Assembly (NCBI GenBank): GCA_045837725.1
Contig: JBEWZL010000212.1
Location: 1-64,000, forward strand
DNA: 64,000 nt
Direction of reading: 5' to 3'
Source: Vermamoeba vermiformis
Taxonomy: Eukaryota; Tubulinea; Echinamoebida
Shown in pieces: positions 14,660 to 26,261 of this stretch. The translations under genes were made by a program, and so were the position numbers. Within the stretch, counting starts at the first letter, position 1. Each line of letters starts with the position of its first letter. The notes below the pieces were generated by a model. That model was given only the letters and a program-made list of their open reading frames with translations, was not told the DNA's origin and searched no databases.

Positions 14660-17600
14660 ATGGACAGATCCATAAGTCTTACTGAATCCGATTCTCTTTC
14701 TTCGAGGTAAGTGCGCTTTAAATATTGCGTCCGTTGTGCACGTTTTTGCGAATCCAATTTTCTGAACTAGTATGTTAGACTAAAAACGAACTGATTTCAT
14801 GCTCTGATTACAAAATATATCAGATAAATATTTTTTGATTAATACAGCAATTTGCTCTCGTAAAATCTTGCGTTCAAAACGGGATCTGCTGTCTGGTGTT
14901 GTCAGCAACTTAATGTTAATTTCAGCAACACCACGATATCACCAACGTATTTTTTATATGTCTACTAGTTCATATAATATCAAAATACTCGGAATATAAA
15001 TAATCAAAGTTTTAAAGTGCTAAGATTCTGTCTCAAATTAAACACTTATCAACAGAGCTGCCAGTCACAACCGACTATGGATTCAAGAGATCGTCTCGAG
15101 CATCGAAGTCAAACTGACGGAAGAGGAGATGGAGGCGATGGTTGAACGCGGTCGAAGATATGGTTTCAAGCAGATCCACCATATCGTGGATGTGGGTACC
15201 AGCTTTCAATTGGAGAACATGTTGCGTGTAGGAAAGAATTGGGTAGACGACCCTGACCGCATCGAACGAACTGCACTTCACTACGCTTGTCTGAGCGGCA
15301 AGCTAGAAATGGTCCAGATCTTGTTGCGAACTAGCGCCAATGTTGCTGCGCGAGATCGTGACGGAAGAACTCCGTTACATTTTGCTTGTTCGCGTGGTAA
15401 TATTGAAGTCGTTAAAGAGCTCCTGGGCGTTGGTAAGTCATTCTTTTTTTATTCCGAACTATAACTGGAAACAGTTTCTAATGACGACAATGCATTGATT
15501 GACAGGTGCCAATTTGAGCGCGGAAGATCGCGAAGGACTTTCATCACTTCATATTACAGTCGCATACGGACAAAATACACTATTGAAGTACCTCCTTGAC
15601 CAGACCTTGGTCCCGATGAACATTGAACAAACGACGCAAAAAACTGGTTTGCGACCGTTGCATGTTGCGATTGAAAGTAACAACTTGGAGGCGATAGAAC
15701 TGTTGCTGCAATACGGAGTTAACATCGAGGCCCCGACTTCTCAAGGAAAATCACCGTTGCATCTGGCTATCGAAAAGGATAACGTCGAGGCAGTCGTGAC
15801 TTTGTTGGAGAAAGGCGCGGATCCGGTCAAACCTTTCAACGGAAAAAAACCAATAGACATGGCTCTAGACGCGCAGAAGCAGAGCATTGTAACAGCACTG
15901 CGACAAAATGATCAGAAGAAACTTTATCCCGGCCACAGCTTGAAGAGTAGCAACAGTCCGAGACCTGAACGCAACGACAAGCCTGCAGCGATCAAGAACT
16001 TGGTGCTGCAAGGCGGCAGTGTCAAGTCAATCGCATATGTCGGTGCGTTGAAGGCACTAGAGAAGCACGGCGTGTCATTCGTGAAGGACATTGCACGCGT
16101 CGGAGGAACTTCCGCTGGATCAATTTTTGCTATGCTTATTGGTCTCGGCTACACGTGGGACGAATTGTTGCAAACACTGAAAGACCTCAATTTTGAGAAT
16201 CTACTGGACGGCAAGTTGAAGAACAAGCTACTCAAGATGAAAGACAAAAAACAGAACCAGATGCGCGTGTTCATCAACATTTTGAATGGAACGTTCAGTG
16301 AAATCTTCAAAGAGCTCCAATCCAAGTTTGGATTATTTGAAGGCGACAATTTATACAAGTTCCTATTGGAGAAGATTGAAGCCAAAGTGAAGTTATACTC
16401 CGATATACCCGCATCCGAAATTACTTTTGCGGATCTTCAAGCAATCAGAAACAAACACCCGAAGAGCTATTTTAAGGACATTTTTGTTATTGGCACCAAC
16501 TTGTCACTGCGAAGGACTGAAATATTTTCCCCGCTGCATACGCCCAATATGATCCTCGCTGACGCCGTGCGGATCTCATCGTCCATTCCCTTCGTGTTCG
16601 TGCCACATCGCAAGTATATCAAAAAGGACGGAAAAAGAATTCCTGATCCGGCCGGTCATCTTTACGTCGACGGTGGTGTCCTCGAGAATTACCCGATTTG
16701 GCTATTCGATCAGGCTCGATACATGGACCCGTACCGCACTGACAGCACCGCACCTGTCGTCAATCACGAGACTCTTGGACTGAGACTGGTGTCAGGCAAC
16801 AAGAAGACCAATTACGAGAAGTTACTTGGCCGCGGACAGCAAGTTGTCAGCGACGACAAGAGCGACAAGGACGTGACAATTGACTCGTTAATGAAGTTCA
16901 TCGTCAATTTCGCTGGCTGCTACAACAAACAGCAAGAGAACGTGCACTTGATCAACAATCACGACATGTCACGCACGGTCTATATTTATCACATGGACGT
17001 CAGTTTGATCAGTTTCAACCTCGGTGACGCGCAAAAAACAGCGTTAATGTTGTCAGGTGAAGTCGCAACCGACGATTACATGCGCAATAGAACTGCTAAG
17101 AAGAAAATGCACGTGCGTCTGAGTCGACTGGCCCTATTACACGATGAAATTTCAATCACAACTAGCGACAATATGCTCGATGATATATCACTAGAGTTGA
17201 GCAAATTGAAGAATATTTCACCCGTCAATTTGTACAAATATTTTATCGGCGCTACAAACGACGAGATCGAGTTTTTAAGGTACTGATTTTCACGTCCTAT
17301 GTTATCATTGCTAATTGATATTTTAGGACCATTCCTTTATGGAACTCACGAGACTCTGACGGCAATACAGCACTACACTTAGCGGTTTTGGCGTCTGATT
17401 ATTCGACCACGGATCTGATGCTCCAATCACGCGTCTTCAAGCAGCCAGCGGTACAAAACAACTTCAATCAAACCATCTTGGATTGTGCTATGAAAGTCAG
17501 CGAGCCTGCTAAATCTGATTTAATTCGTTTGGTGATTAGTGCAGGCGTGGTCTATTGTTTGCCCGAGAATAGATCTGCGGTCAGGCAGTCACTCGTTGAC

Positions 17601-17684
17601 AACGGATCTTTGGCCGCGACTCAACTGCAACGATTTGATTATTTCAATATCGAGGAAAGAGCTGAACAAAATCACTCAAAGTAA
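14660..17684 (+). CDS. Ankyrin-repeat patatin-like phospholipase A2 (iPLA2 type)
   Basis: Calcium-independent phospholipase that hydrolyses membrane phospholipids to free fatty acid and lysolipid. Exons 14660-14706, 15056-15432, 15506-17279 and 17327-17684 give 851 residues; the first intron, about 350 bases, is unusually long here. About six ankyrin repeats occupy residues 65-285 (RTALHYACLSG, RTPLHFACSRG, KSPLHLAIEKD). The patatin domain follows: oxyanion loop QGGSVKS near residue 310, nucleophile Ser344 in GGTSAGS, and Asp530 in YVDGGVLENYP, the complete Ser-Asp dyad. A further ankyrin-like unit (DGNTALHLAVLAS) lies after the catalytic domain in the last exon. The repeat-then-patatin order matches animal PLA2G6; the trailing repeat does not. 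An AATAAA is at 17700-17705. Confidence 0.93.
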
Positions 17685-17699
17685 TTTGCCGTAATATTA

Positions 17700-17705
17700 A
17701 ATAAA
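17700..17705 (+). terminator. Poly(A) signal of the iPLA2 gene
   Basis: AATAAA 16 bases after the stop at 17684, inside an AT-rich run. Confidence 0.55.
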
Positions 17706-17949
17706 TAAATTGATGTATTGTAAGGATCTCGGTTGACATCTGTCATTGCATCAGGACTTAAAATAGGGCTGCTGAAACCGATGCAGAGCTGCTAACCATA
17801 TTAAATTAAAATAACGCAAACGAAAATCTCGGGTAAATCTCCAGTTGAAATGGAATCGAATCCAATTCTTAGCCAAGAAGATGATACAGTTTGTTAATAA
17901 GTGACTATTTACATAATGTACAGACGGAATTTACAATGAAAGATATTAA

Positions 17950-18252
17950 TTACTTGCGAGCTCCTCTTTGTAACCTTGATCGGACTCGAAAAGCTACTTT
18001 CGGTGGATCAGGTCTTGTGAATTCTTTGTAAGTGATATCAATTAACCAAAATACTATCGAAAATGGCTGGAGAATTTCCAATGCTATACTTGATGCCTTC
18101 GATAAACCATTCTTCGTAGATTTAACCAAGTAGTTGTTAGTGAGCGATGCAGCAATCCTTTCGGCTACCATTGCGATAGTAATGCAAGTCAATACTGTAG
18201 TGCTAACGTTCAGTAGTCTGGAAGAGTGGCAAGCAGAAAGGTAAACGGACAT
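17950..18252 (-). CDS. Small protein with two predicted membrane segments, unrecognised
   Basis: Intronless open frame of 100 residues. Two hydrophobic stretches (about residues 12-35, NVSTTVLTCITIAMVAERIA, and 58-73, ALEILQPFSIVFWLI) are separated by a Lys/Ser/Asn loop, and the C-terminus is strongly basic (RVRSRLQRGARK). That pattern suits a small membrane hairpin, possibly mitochondrial or ER, but I do not recognise a family. Its gene status rests on composition and on the gap between well-supported neighbours; it could be chance. Confidence 0.42.
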   Translation of the reverse strand: MSVYLSACHSSRLLNVSTTVLTCITIAMVAERIAASLTNNYLVKSTKNGLSKASSIALEILQPFSIVFWLIDITYKEFTRPDPPKVAFRVRSRLQRGARK

Positions 18253-18855
18253 CGTTCGAATCTGGCAACTCGATCGCGTTTTGTGGTGATGCTATTATTA
18301 ATAATAATGAATAATAAAACAAAAATTCTTATTTTAGCGTTCCTTTCCGATTACTTAATTCGTTCCGAATAGAATGCACGTGAACGTCAACAATTGACAT
18401 CAGATTAACGCCAGATTTAGCCATTACGAGATTAAATTTAATTACTCCGCAGCCTAAGGATTAGTACTCACATCATCCACTAAATAACTTACCAAATTTG
18501 AAGCTATATTAAACAGTTACGAGAGCAAAAATTGCGCAGCAGCCAATAACGATTCAATACTTGCCGATCGTTACAAGCGAATGAATCCGCATTATAATAA
18601 ATTGGAATGACCAAACTGGAGCTGGTAGCCTTCATTAATTAACGCATTGCTGCAGATCAGCATAGCAATCAATCGCGTTCGATAGCTAAGCGACGGTGTT
18701 ATTCACTTTATCGAAGGCATAATTGAAACCTACAAATAATTTCTGTTTGCCCACTGAAAAATCTGAACTTCCTTATTTGGCCCGCGAACCAGCGAGGTGC
18801 GTAAGTCTGCTAGAAATATTTTTTTTATCCAAACTTACGAGAAAGGCAGAGTACG
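18253..18855. other. Divergent spacer between the small membrane protein and the type I membrane protein
   Basis: AT-rich sequence with no supported gene. An open frame from 18723 overlaps the next gene's first exon in another frame and is discounted. Confidence 0.4.
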
Positions 18856-20655
18856 ATGCTTCACTACGGTCGTATATTGCAGATAGCGATTTACCTTCTT
18901 GTTGGGCAAGCTATTGCCGGATTTGTCCCCGAATCCCATGTTGCGGAGTATCGAAACTTAACCAGCCCTATTGAATTGCCTAAACTCGGTGCATTTGTAT
19001 TTCCTGAACCTTATAATACTATGGCAAGCAGAATAACGAACCCTTTAGACTACGATTCTAACTATTGTAAGTTCGTAAAAATATTTTAAAATTATATCTA
19101 ATTATAAACAACTAGTTATTAGCCCCGATGTATTTCTATCAAGCAATCGACCAATCACCAATAACCACGCCCAAAGCAATGTGATGTACGTTTTGTACTC
19201 AATTTTCGAAGGCAAGATCGGCGGCAATTACTATTTGTACCTCGCCAAGGTGAATAAGAAGACCTTATCCTTGATCTGGATGAAAGATCTTGGTCGAATC
19301 AGTACTGCCCGAGAATACTACTTCAGCTTCACCGATCCATGGAAATTCTATTACTTTGACGGAAAAGCACTTGTAAGTGCCACGCAATCGCAATTCTTTT
19401 CCAGTACAAAAGTTTAATTGTTGTTCGTAGCTATCTGGAAGCATAGAAAATGAAGTTTTCTCCTCTGGCAAAGTTGAATTTGCCCCACCTGATTCAGATC
19501 CGTGGCCCCAAAAAGTGTACTTCCGTGCCCCAAGCACATCAGCCAATGATCAAGTTCATGCAATAGAAGTATACGTCCCCAATGGCATCCAACCAAAATA
19601 CGTGGGTTGTTACATACAGCAAGCAGGTGTCATCAAGAGATACCAACTTGCAAATGACTCCTTCATCTTCTCTTGCACTGTTGACAAATCAGGAGGTAAG
19701 GTTCATCCATTCAGTTACTAACTGAAACTAACCCTTCATATTCTAGAGTATGTTGTGATGCGTGGCCATCAGCAATTCACACTCATTAAGGTTGATGACA
19801 TGTCTGAAAGCACAATCGACATAGGTGACCAGATTGTGAGGGCCTACACTGTGGGGTACCGTGCCTTAGTCTATCAACAACAGTAAGATGCTGCCCATGT
19901 GAAATCAGATTACCATCCATTGCTGACACTGTCCTAGGAATTCCTCATTTGGCATGTCATCCTGGTATTCCTATTATGCTGTTGATTTCAATGACAAACA
20001 GCCCAACCTGGTGTATCAAACAGAGTTTGAGGTTGGCCCATGTATGTATACTTGTGCATTTCCATGACTATTTGTGGCTGACCTTCACAGTTCAACAAGC
20101 TGCATCTGATGCAGAGACATACTTGTCTTGGAATCATGCAGTCGACAGGCCAATGGCGGATCAGGCAGTGTGCAGACTCCTTTCTAAAGGCTCCATTCCA
20201 TACTCTTCTGTCAATGAGATAGGTTGTTTCAAGTAAGTGTCCTTATTTTGACATTTGACCTAGTAAATAGTCTGACTTCATGCTGCAGACTTGATGGAAG
20301 TCAACAATTCTTGGCAGTGGCTCCTGTATACTCAACCATGTATGATGCAAAGTATGCACAGAACATGGTCACTGACCAGACTGGTCAATTTGTGTTGTGG
20401 AATGCCATTCGTTTTCGAGATACACCTGAGGACCTTTACAGGTCCAATGCCTTCATTGCTACTGTTGGTGAAATAACTGCAGTGAGCCCTCTGGACCAAC
20501 CTCAAGCTCCAAGTGGTGGACCAAGTATTGGCAACATCCCTGACTGGGCCTGGGCTGTGGGTGTCATACTGTTTGTGGTCATCATTGGTGCTTGGGTTGG
20601 CTTGGCTATTTGGATCACAAGGGTCAAATTTAGAATTAGAGACAGACAACGTTAA
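18856..20655 (+). CDS. Type I membrane protein with large ectodomain, unrecognised
   Basis: Seven exons (18856-19066, 19116-19372, 19431-19695, 19747-19882, 19938-20041, 20091-20232, 20289-20655) join in frame to 493 residues. An N-terminal signal peptide (MLHYGRILQIAIYLLVGQAIAG) precedes an aromatic-rich, beta-looking ectodomain of about 435 residues (for example YYFSFTDPWKFYYFDGKAL), then a membrane segment (WAWAVGVILFVVIIGAWVGL) and a short basic tail. It is likely a surface or endomembrane receptor or adhesion protein; I cannot name its family. Its stop lies 15 bases from the stop of the convergent Cys-rich gene, so the two 3' ends must overlap. The 3' exons are visibly less AT-rich than the first. 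Confidence 0.78.
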
Positions 20656-20670
20656 GTAAAGAGTGTGTTT

Positions 20671-22576
20671 TTAATTGCCTACTGATACACCAAGTTGCTG
20701 CATATTGACTGATGTGTCGTCATGGAAGCCGGTGATGGCTTCATACTCACGTTTCTTGCGCCAATAAAACAGTCCAAAGAAGGTAGCTCCAATGGCCAGA
20801 GCCAAGGCTACTGCAATTGTTGTGACAAGGTAACTGTAGTCTGAGCCAGGGGGTTCAGTGACTCCTGATGTAGGTGTGGCAATGGGGCCTGATGTGGGTG
20901 CTGCAATGGGCTCAGTTTCCTCAGGTAAGGGGGCTGCAGGATCCACAGGAGCTGGTGGTATTGTAATGTTGAAACTTGAACGTTGCCATTGACAGACCTG
21001 CTTTTGTTGTGCAACAGTAGCAAAGAATGTGTCATAACAAGTTGAGTCCCCGCTGCAACAATTTGGTGTGGAATAAGTTGGTGTGGGGCCATCACATGTT
21101 AATCCCTCAAAGGCTAACCATTGTTAGCTTCTCAATGAGTAAATGATAGTTATCTTACTAGTGCCTGTGTGGCAGGAATAGCAACAATAGAAGTCTAGCA
21201 GCTCTGACTTGCAGTATTCATGAATACAACTGTTTTCTGGTCTCCACTCAATCCAGCCATAAGCAGAATAAAATGGTGGGTAACATCTGTTTTGTTGACC
21301 ACACTGTGCCAACTGCTCCCATTTTTTCTGGCACACCTGTTCAACTTGCACCGCTAGACAAGATGTTCCTTCGTTTCTGTCAACAACGGATCTGTCAGTC
21401 AGTGCTCACTACTAACAGGAATTATCATTACCCATTGCAGCCACATGTCTGCAAAGGCCACCGACAATAGCTGTTGTCACGACAGTTGGTAGGTCCGTCA
21501 AATGGCAGCGTGCAGTGACCGACTTGATTGTTGGAGTCAACTGAATACTAGGTCATTACTAATTCACGATTGTCACTCCCAAGTGCTTACCGTTGTAGTT
21601 GTAATACGTGTGATTGCACACGAGTGGAATTTGACACTGCGACGGCCCGTCACAACGACCGCCGAATGGTACACTGAAGAATGGAGTGCACTTGCCTAGC
21701 CAGACAATTAGCACCTGAACTGACACGTCGTGAACTGTTTGATTGCACTTACTGGCACTACAACTGAGCCAGGGGTTGATGCACGGATATTTTGTTGAGG
21801 GACTGGTACATCTGTCGCCGACTGACTTGGCTGGGACACACTTCATATTTGGCGTGTTATCATAGTTGCAATAAGTCCAATTCGAATCTAGCGGGTCACA
21901 TATCTCATACGGACTACGAGAATTGGCGTTAAAACGATTTTTTAAATTTAAAATAATAATAATAAAACGAATTATTCTAAAAACACGTACTTATAAAGGC
22001 AGGTAGAATTACTACTCTCTGGACTCAGTGTATTGGCGCCGAGCAGGCATCGTTTAGTGCTAGTGAGTTCGTCGTCCAGACACTTTAAATGGGTTCCGTC
22101 ACATTGCGCATCTGCTACGCATTTGTCCATGTGGCCCGCTTTCGTCATACACTTAAAATAATATTAGTAATAATTAGGAGACGTTAAAATAATTACTAAC
22201 GTCGTTAAAGTGGTGGACAAATAATATTTTGAGAGGATCTGATCCGTACCTGGTTATTTACGCACACAAAATTCGAATAGCAATCTCCGTCAGTACTACA
22301 TGAGCACCCTATTTGTCCTTTAGTCTGATAACAATTCCTCGAGCAAATTCCACCAAGACAGCACAATCCGGGTTTACATCCAGTACTACACGAGCAAGCA
22401 GCACCTTCCTCTCCGCTCGCAACATAGGCAGTACAAACACCATTGCAGCACAGTCCGAAGGTGCACGGATTGTTAGCATCGCATGCGGAGTTTGCGCAAC
22501 TTGTACCGCAATTAACGTACGGCGACGATTGCAAAATAATAATAGCGCTCAATATAAATAATACTATTGTGTTCAT
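20671..22576 (-). CDS. Cysteine-rich type I membrane protein
   Basis: About five exons. It begins with a signal peptide (MNTIVLFILSAIIILQSSPYV) and continues with repeated disulphide-rich units containing CC pairs and CxC steps (CTFGLCCNGVC, CKPGLCCLGGIC, CSCSTDGDCYSNFVC), which resemble the small compact cysteine modules of EB or Dickkopf-like proteins. A Pro/Thr/Glu-rich stalk with short repeats (APTSGPIATPTSGVTEPP) leads to a membrane helix (YLVTTIAVALALAIGATFFG) and a tail with RKKREYEAI. It is probably an extracellular binding or adhesion protein. The exons around 21350-21560 are the least certain part of the model. The gene reads towards the type I protein at 18856-20655 and away from nothing obvious on its left. 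Confidence 0.7.
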
Positions 22577-22928
22577 AGTGGATCTTAGGCGCTCTGTACA
22601 GTTTAATGTAAGAATTTGCGAATCGAACAGTAAATTTACGCACTTACCAAATTTAGAATTTGAGTTTTCTTCCCGCGGTATGAAGCACGACTATAATTTA
22701 GAGGAAGCACTGGATAACACGTTAGCATAAGAATATTATTCTAAGTACCTAGTTGCACGAGCGGATGAAAATTTTGTGGTGCGTGATCTCCGGATAATAA
22801 TTTCCAGTTCAATAGGAACATTCAATTATCGTCCACCAGTTTATACGAAATTTAAACATAATTTTTTCTTGAACGCAGTTATTGAGAACGGCAACGGAGA
22901 CTCACTTTAAAATATTATTAGCGCCAGT
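22577..22928. other. Spacer between the Cys-rich gene and receptor kinase 1
   Basis: AT-rich. It must hold the promoter of the Cys-rich gene and the 3' end of receptor kinase 1, both on the minus strand. No TATA box is obvious. Confidence 0.4.
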
Positions 22929-25881
22929 TCAGTCTATTTTCGCTCGCAAGAACTGACAAAGTTCGTCCATCGTCTAAAAGAAAAGGTTTCAATTATTAAT
23001 GATCCGTCATATTAAATACGCAGCTACAATGACTTACAGGACGATCTTTGGGCTCTGCTTTGAGACACTTGTGGATCACTTCAACGAGTGCTGGATCTCC
23101 ATCTGATGGTATTTCAGGTGTTGCTGCTTGATCACGAATCTTTACAGCAATACTCAACTGATCTTCGTTGACGTGTGGTTCTGTTCTTGAAATGATTTCG
23201 TTCACTGAAATGTAATTGTTAGGTCGTTGCGCGATACAAAAGTGTTAAAACAACGTACCAACGATGCCGTAGGTCCAAACGTCTGATTTCACACTGTATG
23301 ACCGATCACGAAGACTTTCAGGAGCCTAATCAAAGTTTAAGTCAGCTACGCAAAGTACAGCACTCGAACCCTCTCTACGTACCATCCACCGAATAGGACC
23401 AAAACTCGTTTTCGTTTGACCTTTTGATCCTTCATCTTTGACGATGCGAGACATGCCAAAGTCACTGATCTTTGGTTGTTGGTCGTTTGTCAGCTGCGAG
23501 GAGAAACGAGGGTTAGGGTTTGATCGGGAAATCACGATGGTACAAAGAATGACTTACGAGAATGTTTCGTGCAGCAAGATCACGATGAACAATGTTGTTG
23601 TTGTGAAGATGAAGAAGACCGTAAGCGATCTTCATTGCAAACTCACGTTGTTTGGCGACATCGAGTTCCACTGTGCTGTCGTAGAGTAGTTGGTCGAGAC
23701 TTCCACCACCACAGTACTCGAGCACAATGCACGGATTGGGTCCATCGAGACTCACTCCAAAGGTCTGAACGAGGTTTGGGTGTGGTGCAATACCACTGTG
23801 AAGAGTTGCTTGGTAGTCCAACGAAGGCGAGCGTCAAACAGTGTTCTACTTACAGCGTTAGTTTGGCTTCAGCAAGGAATCCATCGACATCAGTGATTTG
23901 ATTGTTCACTTTGATCGCCACTTTTGCTCCTCGCCATTCACTGTTTGTGACACGTGTCAGTTCTGCATTCGTCGTACACGTACTTTTACATACCCCAAGA
24001 AGACTTTGCCATAGCTGCCAGCACCGATCTCTTTGATGAACACAAGACTCTTGTAAGGAATGTGCAATCGTTTGTCGATCTCTGGAAGCTCAATCGCTGC
24101 TGATGCAGTGGTGAAGCTGTCGTTGGTGACATTGCCCAGTGACGTGTAAGTGGTCTTGTTTGTGGTGTTGTTCGATGGCAGGTTCTGATACACACCGGGG
24201 GCAGTTGCTAGTATTGACGGAGGGTTGTTAATGTCATTAACGGGATTGGAGACAGCCTTGTCCTGCGTCTTCTTGTTCCTTCGTCGCAGCAAGAACACAA
24301 GAAGAAATGCACCTGCACCAAGGACGGCCACTGGAACTGCGATACCGACCCCAAGGGCCACTGCATCGACACTTGGAGGTGTGCTGCCATCACTTTTGGG
24401 TCCTTCAACGTTCGAAGAGGGTGATTGTGAGCCAGGGTTAGTTGTTCCGTTCGGAGGATTCACTGGCGAACTTTCAGGCGTGCTCGGTGGTGTATTTGAA
24501 GTCGGATTGCTAGCTGGTGAATACATTGGTGTAGAGCTCGGTGTTGTGCTCGCAACAGGTGACGCAATGCAGCTCGACTGAAACGACCACGAAAAGAAGT
24601 CGATAAAGACCCCAGTAGTATTGGACACAATAACTGACGTTATCTTTTGTGTCGTTGCCATATGAATGGCAGTAAATACGTTCGTCTGTGTGCTCGCATA
24701 GCCTCCGTTGTTTCTTTCCAGGGTCGTCACATCCACCAAGGTGAGGAAGTACTTCGTTTGCGTGGCAATAACGTACGCCAAATTGTCGCAATCTACGAAT
24801 GATATAGCAGCCATAGTAGGTGTGAAAGGAGTGCTGACAACTTGCGTTATTGAAGAGTCGTTGCGGCTGAAGACGCATTCAAGTTGCTGCAACGAATAAG
24901 AATTACAAATTTAATATTAAATCAAACGAGAGACTTACCAAAGTAACTGTACAGACCACCCAATTAGTAGGAGAATACACGGCAATCGATATTGAAGTTG
25001 GTTTTGCCATCGTAGTGTAATCTCCGAACTTGGTGCCTGCGCTACCGGCCAGAATTCCAATGTATAAATTACCCGAGCCATAAGCAACTCCAGCTACTAG
25101 TACGGTTGACGCTAATAATCATATTAGTCCTCGGTGTAAGTATGAAATTTTCATAGAGATCTGAAATCCACCGGTGCACTCCACAAACCTAACGCTTACC
25201 TGATAATCTCCTTGTTTCAAAGTGTTCCATGAATGAGATGTTAAATGGCGGGATTTGAGTCCCCTCACGAAGCACGACGTTAAATCCAGCAGATTCGGTG
25301 TTCGACACTCCAATAGCGTCATACGTCTCGCTAGTCGAAGTATAATTCTTTAAAGATGAGCCAGATATATGCCAGAATTTAGTCTATTAAACGTTAATTT
25401 CTGCGCTACTGTATCGAAAAATATTTGAATCGATGTGCCTCAGCTTAGAGAACAGTATTCGGGTTATAAATATGACTTACATCCATGGCAACTATATTAC
25501 ATTCTGTTGTTCCATCCACAACGTCGATGTCTTTATACGTTTGAAAGGGTGGCGGATTCAGTATTCCTTTGATGATTGGAGCTCCGGTGAAGTTGTAATA
25601 ATATCTTGCAAAACCAGTGTAGTTCGTTGATTGTAGCCATATAGAGCAGAACTCTAAACCCGATGATGCGGCCGGATAAGACTCGATCCGCAACTTTGTG
25701 GGAGAAGTGGCGTTGAGAGCAAGTATGCTATAATCCAGCTTCGGATTAACGACTGAAATAAAGAAATAATTAATTCGAGTGTTCACTATAATATCTGTTT
25801 ACCTCCAAGTGCCATAGAAGAAGAGATCTGATCTAAAAGCGCAACGGATGCCAACACAAGTAACGCTGCATTTTTGTTCAT
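22929..25881 (-). CDS. Receptor tyrosine kinase-like protein 1
   Basis: First (leftmost) of three tandem receptor kinases. The start at 25881 opens a signal peptide (MNKNAALLVLASVALLDQIS). The ectodomain carries several N-glycosylation sites and beta-propeller-like repeats (KDIDVVDGTTECNIVAMD), then a Ser/Pro/Thr stalk, a membrane helix (ALGVGIAVPVAVLGAGAFLL) followed by LRRRNKK, and a juxtamembrane region with tyrosines in VYQNLP and YTSLGN. The kinase has GAGSYGKVFLG, VAIK, HRDLAARNIL, ISDFGMSR and FGPIRWMAPES: the AAR loop and the RWMAPE strand mark tyrosine kinases rather than TKLs. The last exon reads TMDELCQFLRAKID and stop. The kinase exons and introns are nearly identical to receptor 2. 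It probably senses an outside ligand and phosphorylates tyrosine. Confidence 0.85.
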
Positions 25882-26261
25882 GACGGTTGATTGCACGTAC
25901 TTTGGTTATTCAAAAATGAATAATCATGTTTCCGTTGCGTATGATCTTATCACTTTTGACATTAAATGACACTTTGACACCTAAACAAACTCCTAAAACG
26001 ACAATTTTTCGGTTAATTCACTAACAAGAATCGATTTGAATAAATCCGATGCAATAAGGTCCTTAATCGTGCATACTAGATTTATGTAATGTCAGCAAAG
26101 TATGAGAATTTCAAAGTGTTTTTACCTTTTGATTCAGTTCGGCGAGGAGATGTAGTACCTATGACGTACTTAACAGTCGTGATAGCTATTGAATTATATA
26201 CATATTTTATATTGGCGACTACTGTTGCTAATCACTTAATCGAGGGACGGCGAATCACAGT
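25882..26261. other. Spacer between receptor kinases 1 and 2
   Basis: 380 AT-rich bases containing the promoter of receptor 1 and the 3' end of receptor 2, both on the minus strand. No clear TATA box or other gene. Confidence 0.4.

Noticed and set aside
23569-23901. Plus-strand frames over the receptor kinase exons (also 26775-27227 and 30088-30420)
   Set aside because: They recur because the kinase exons are near-identical; they are shadows, not an antisense gene family.
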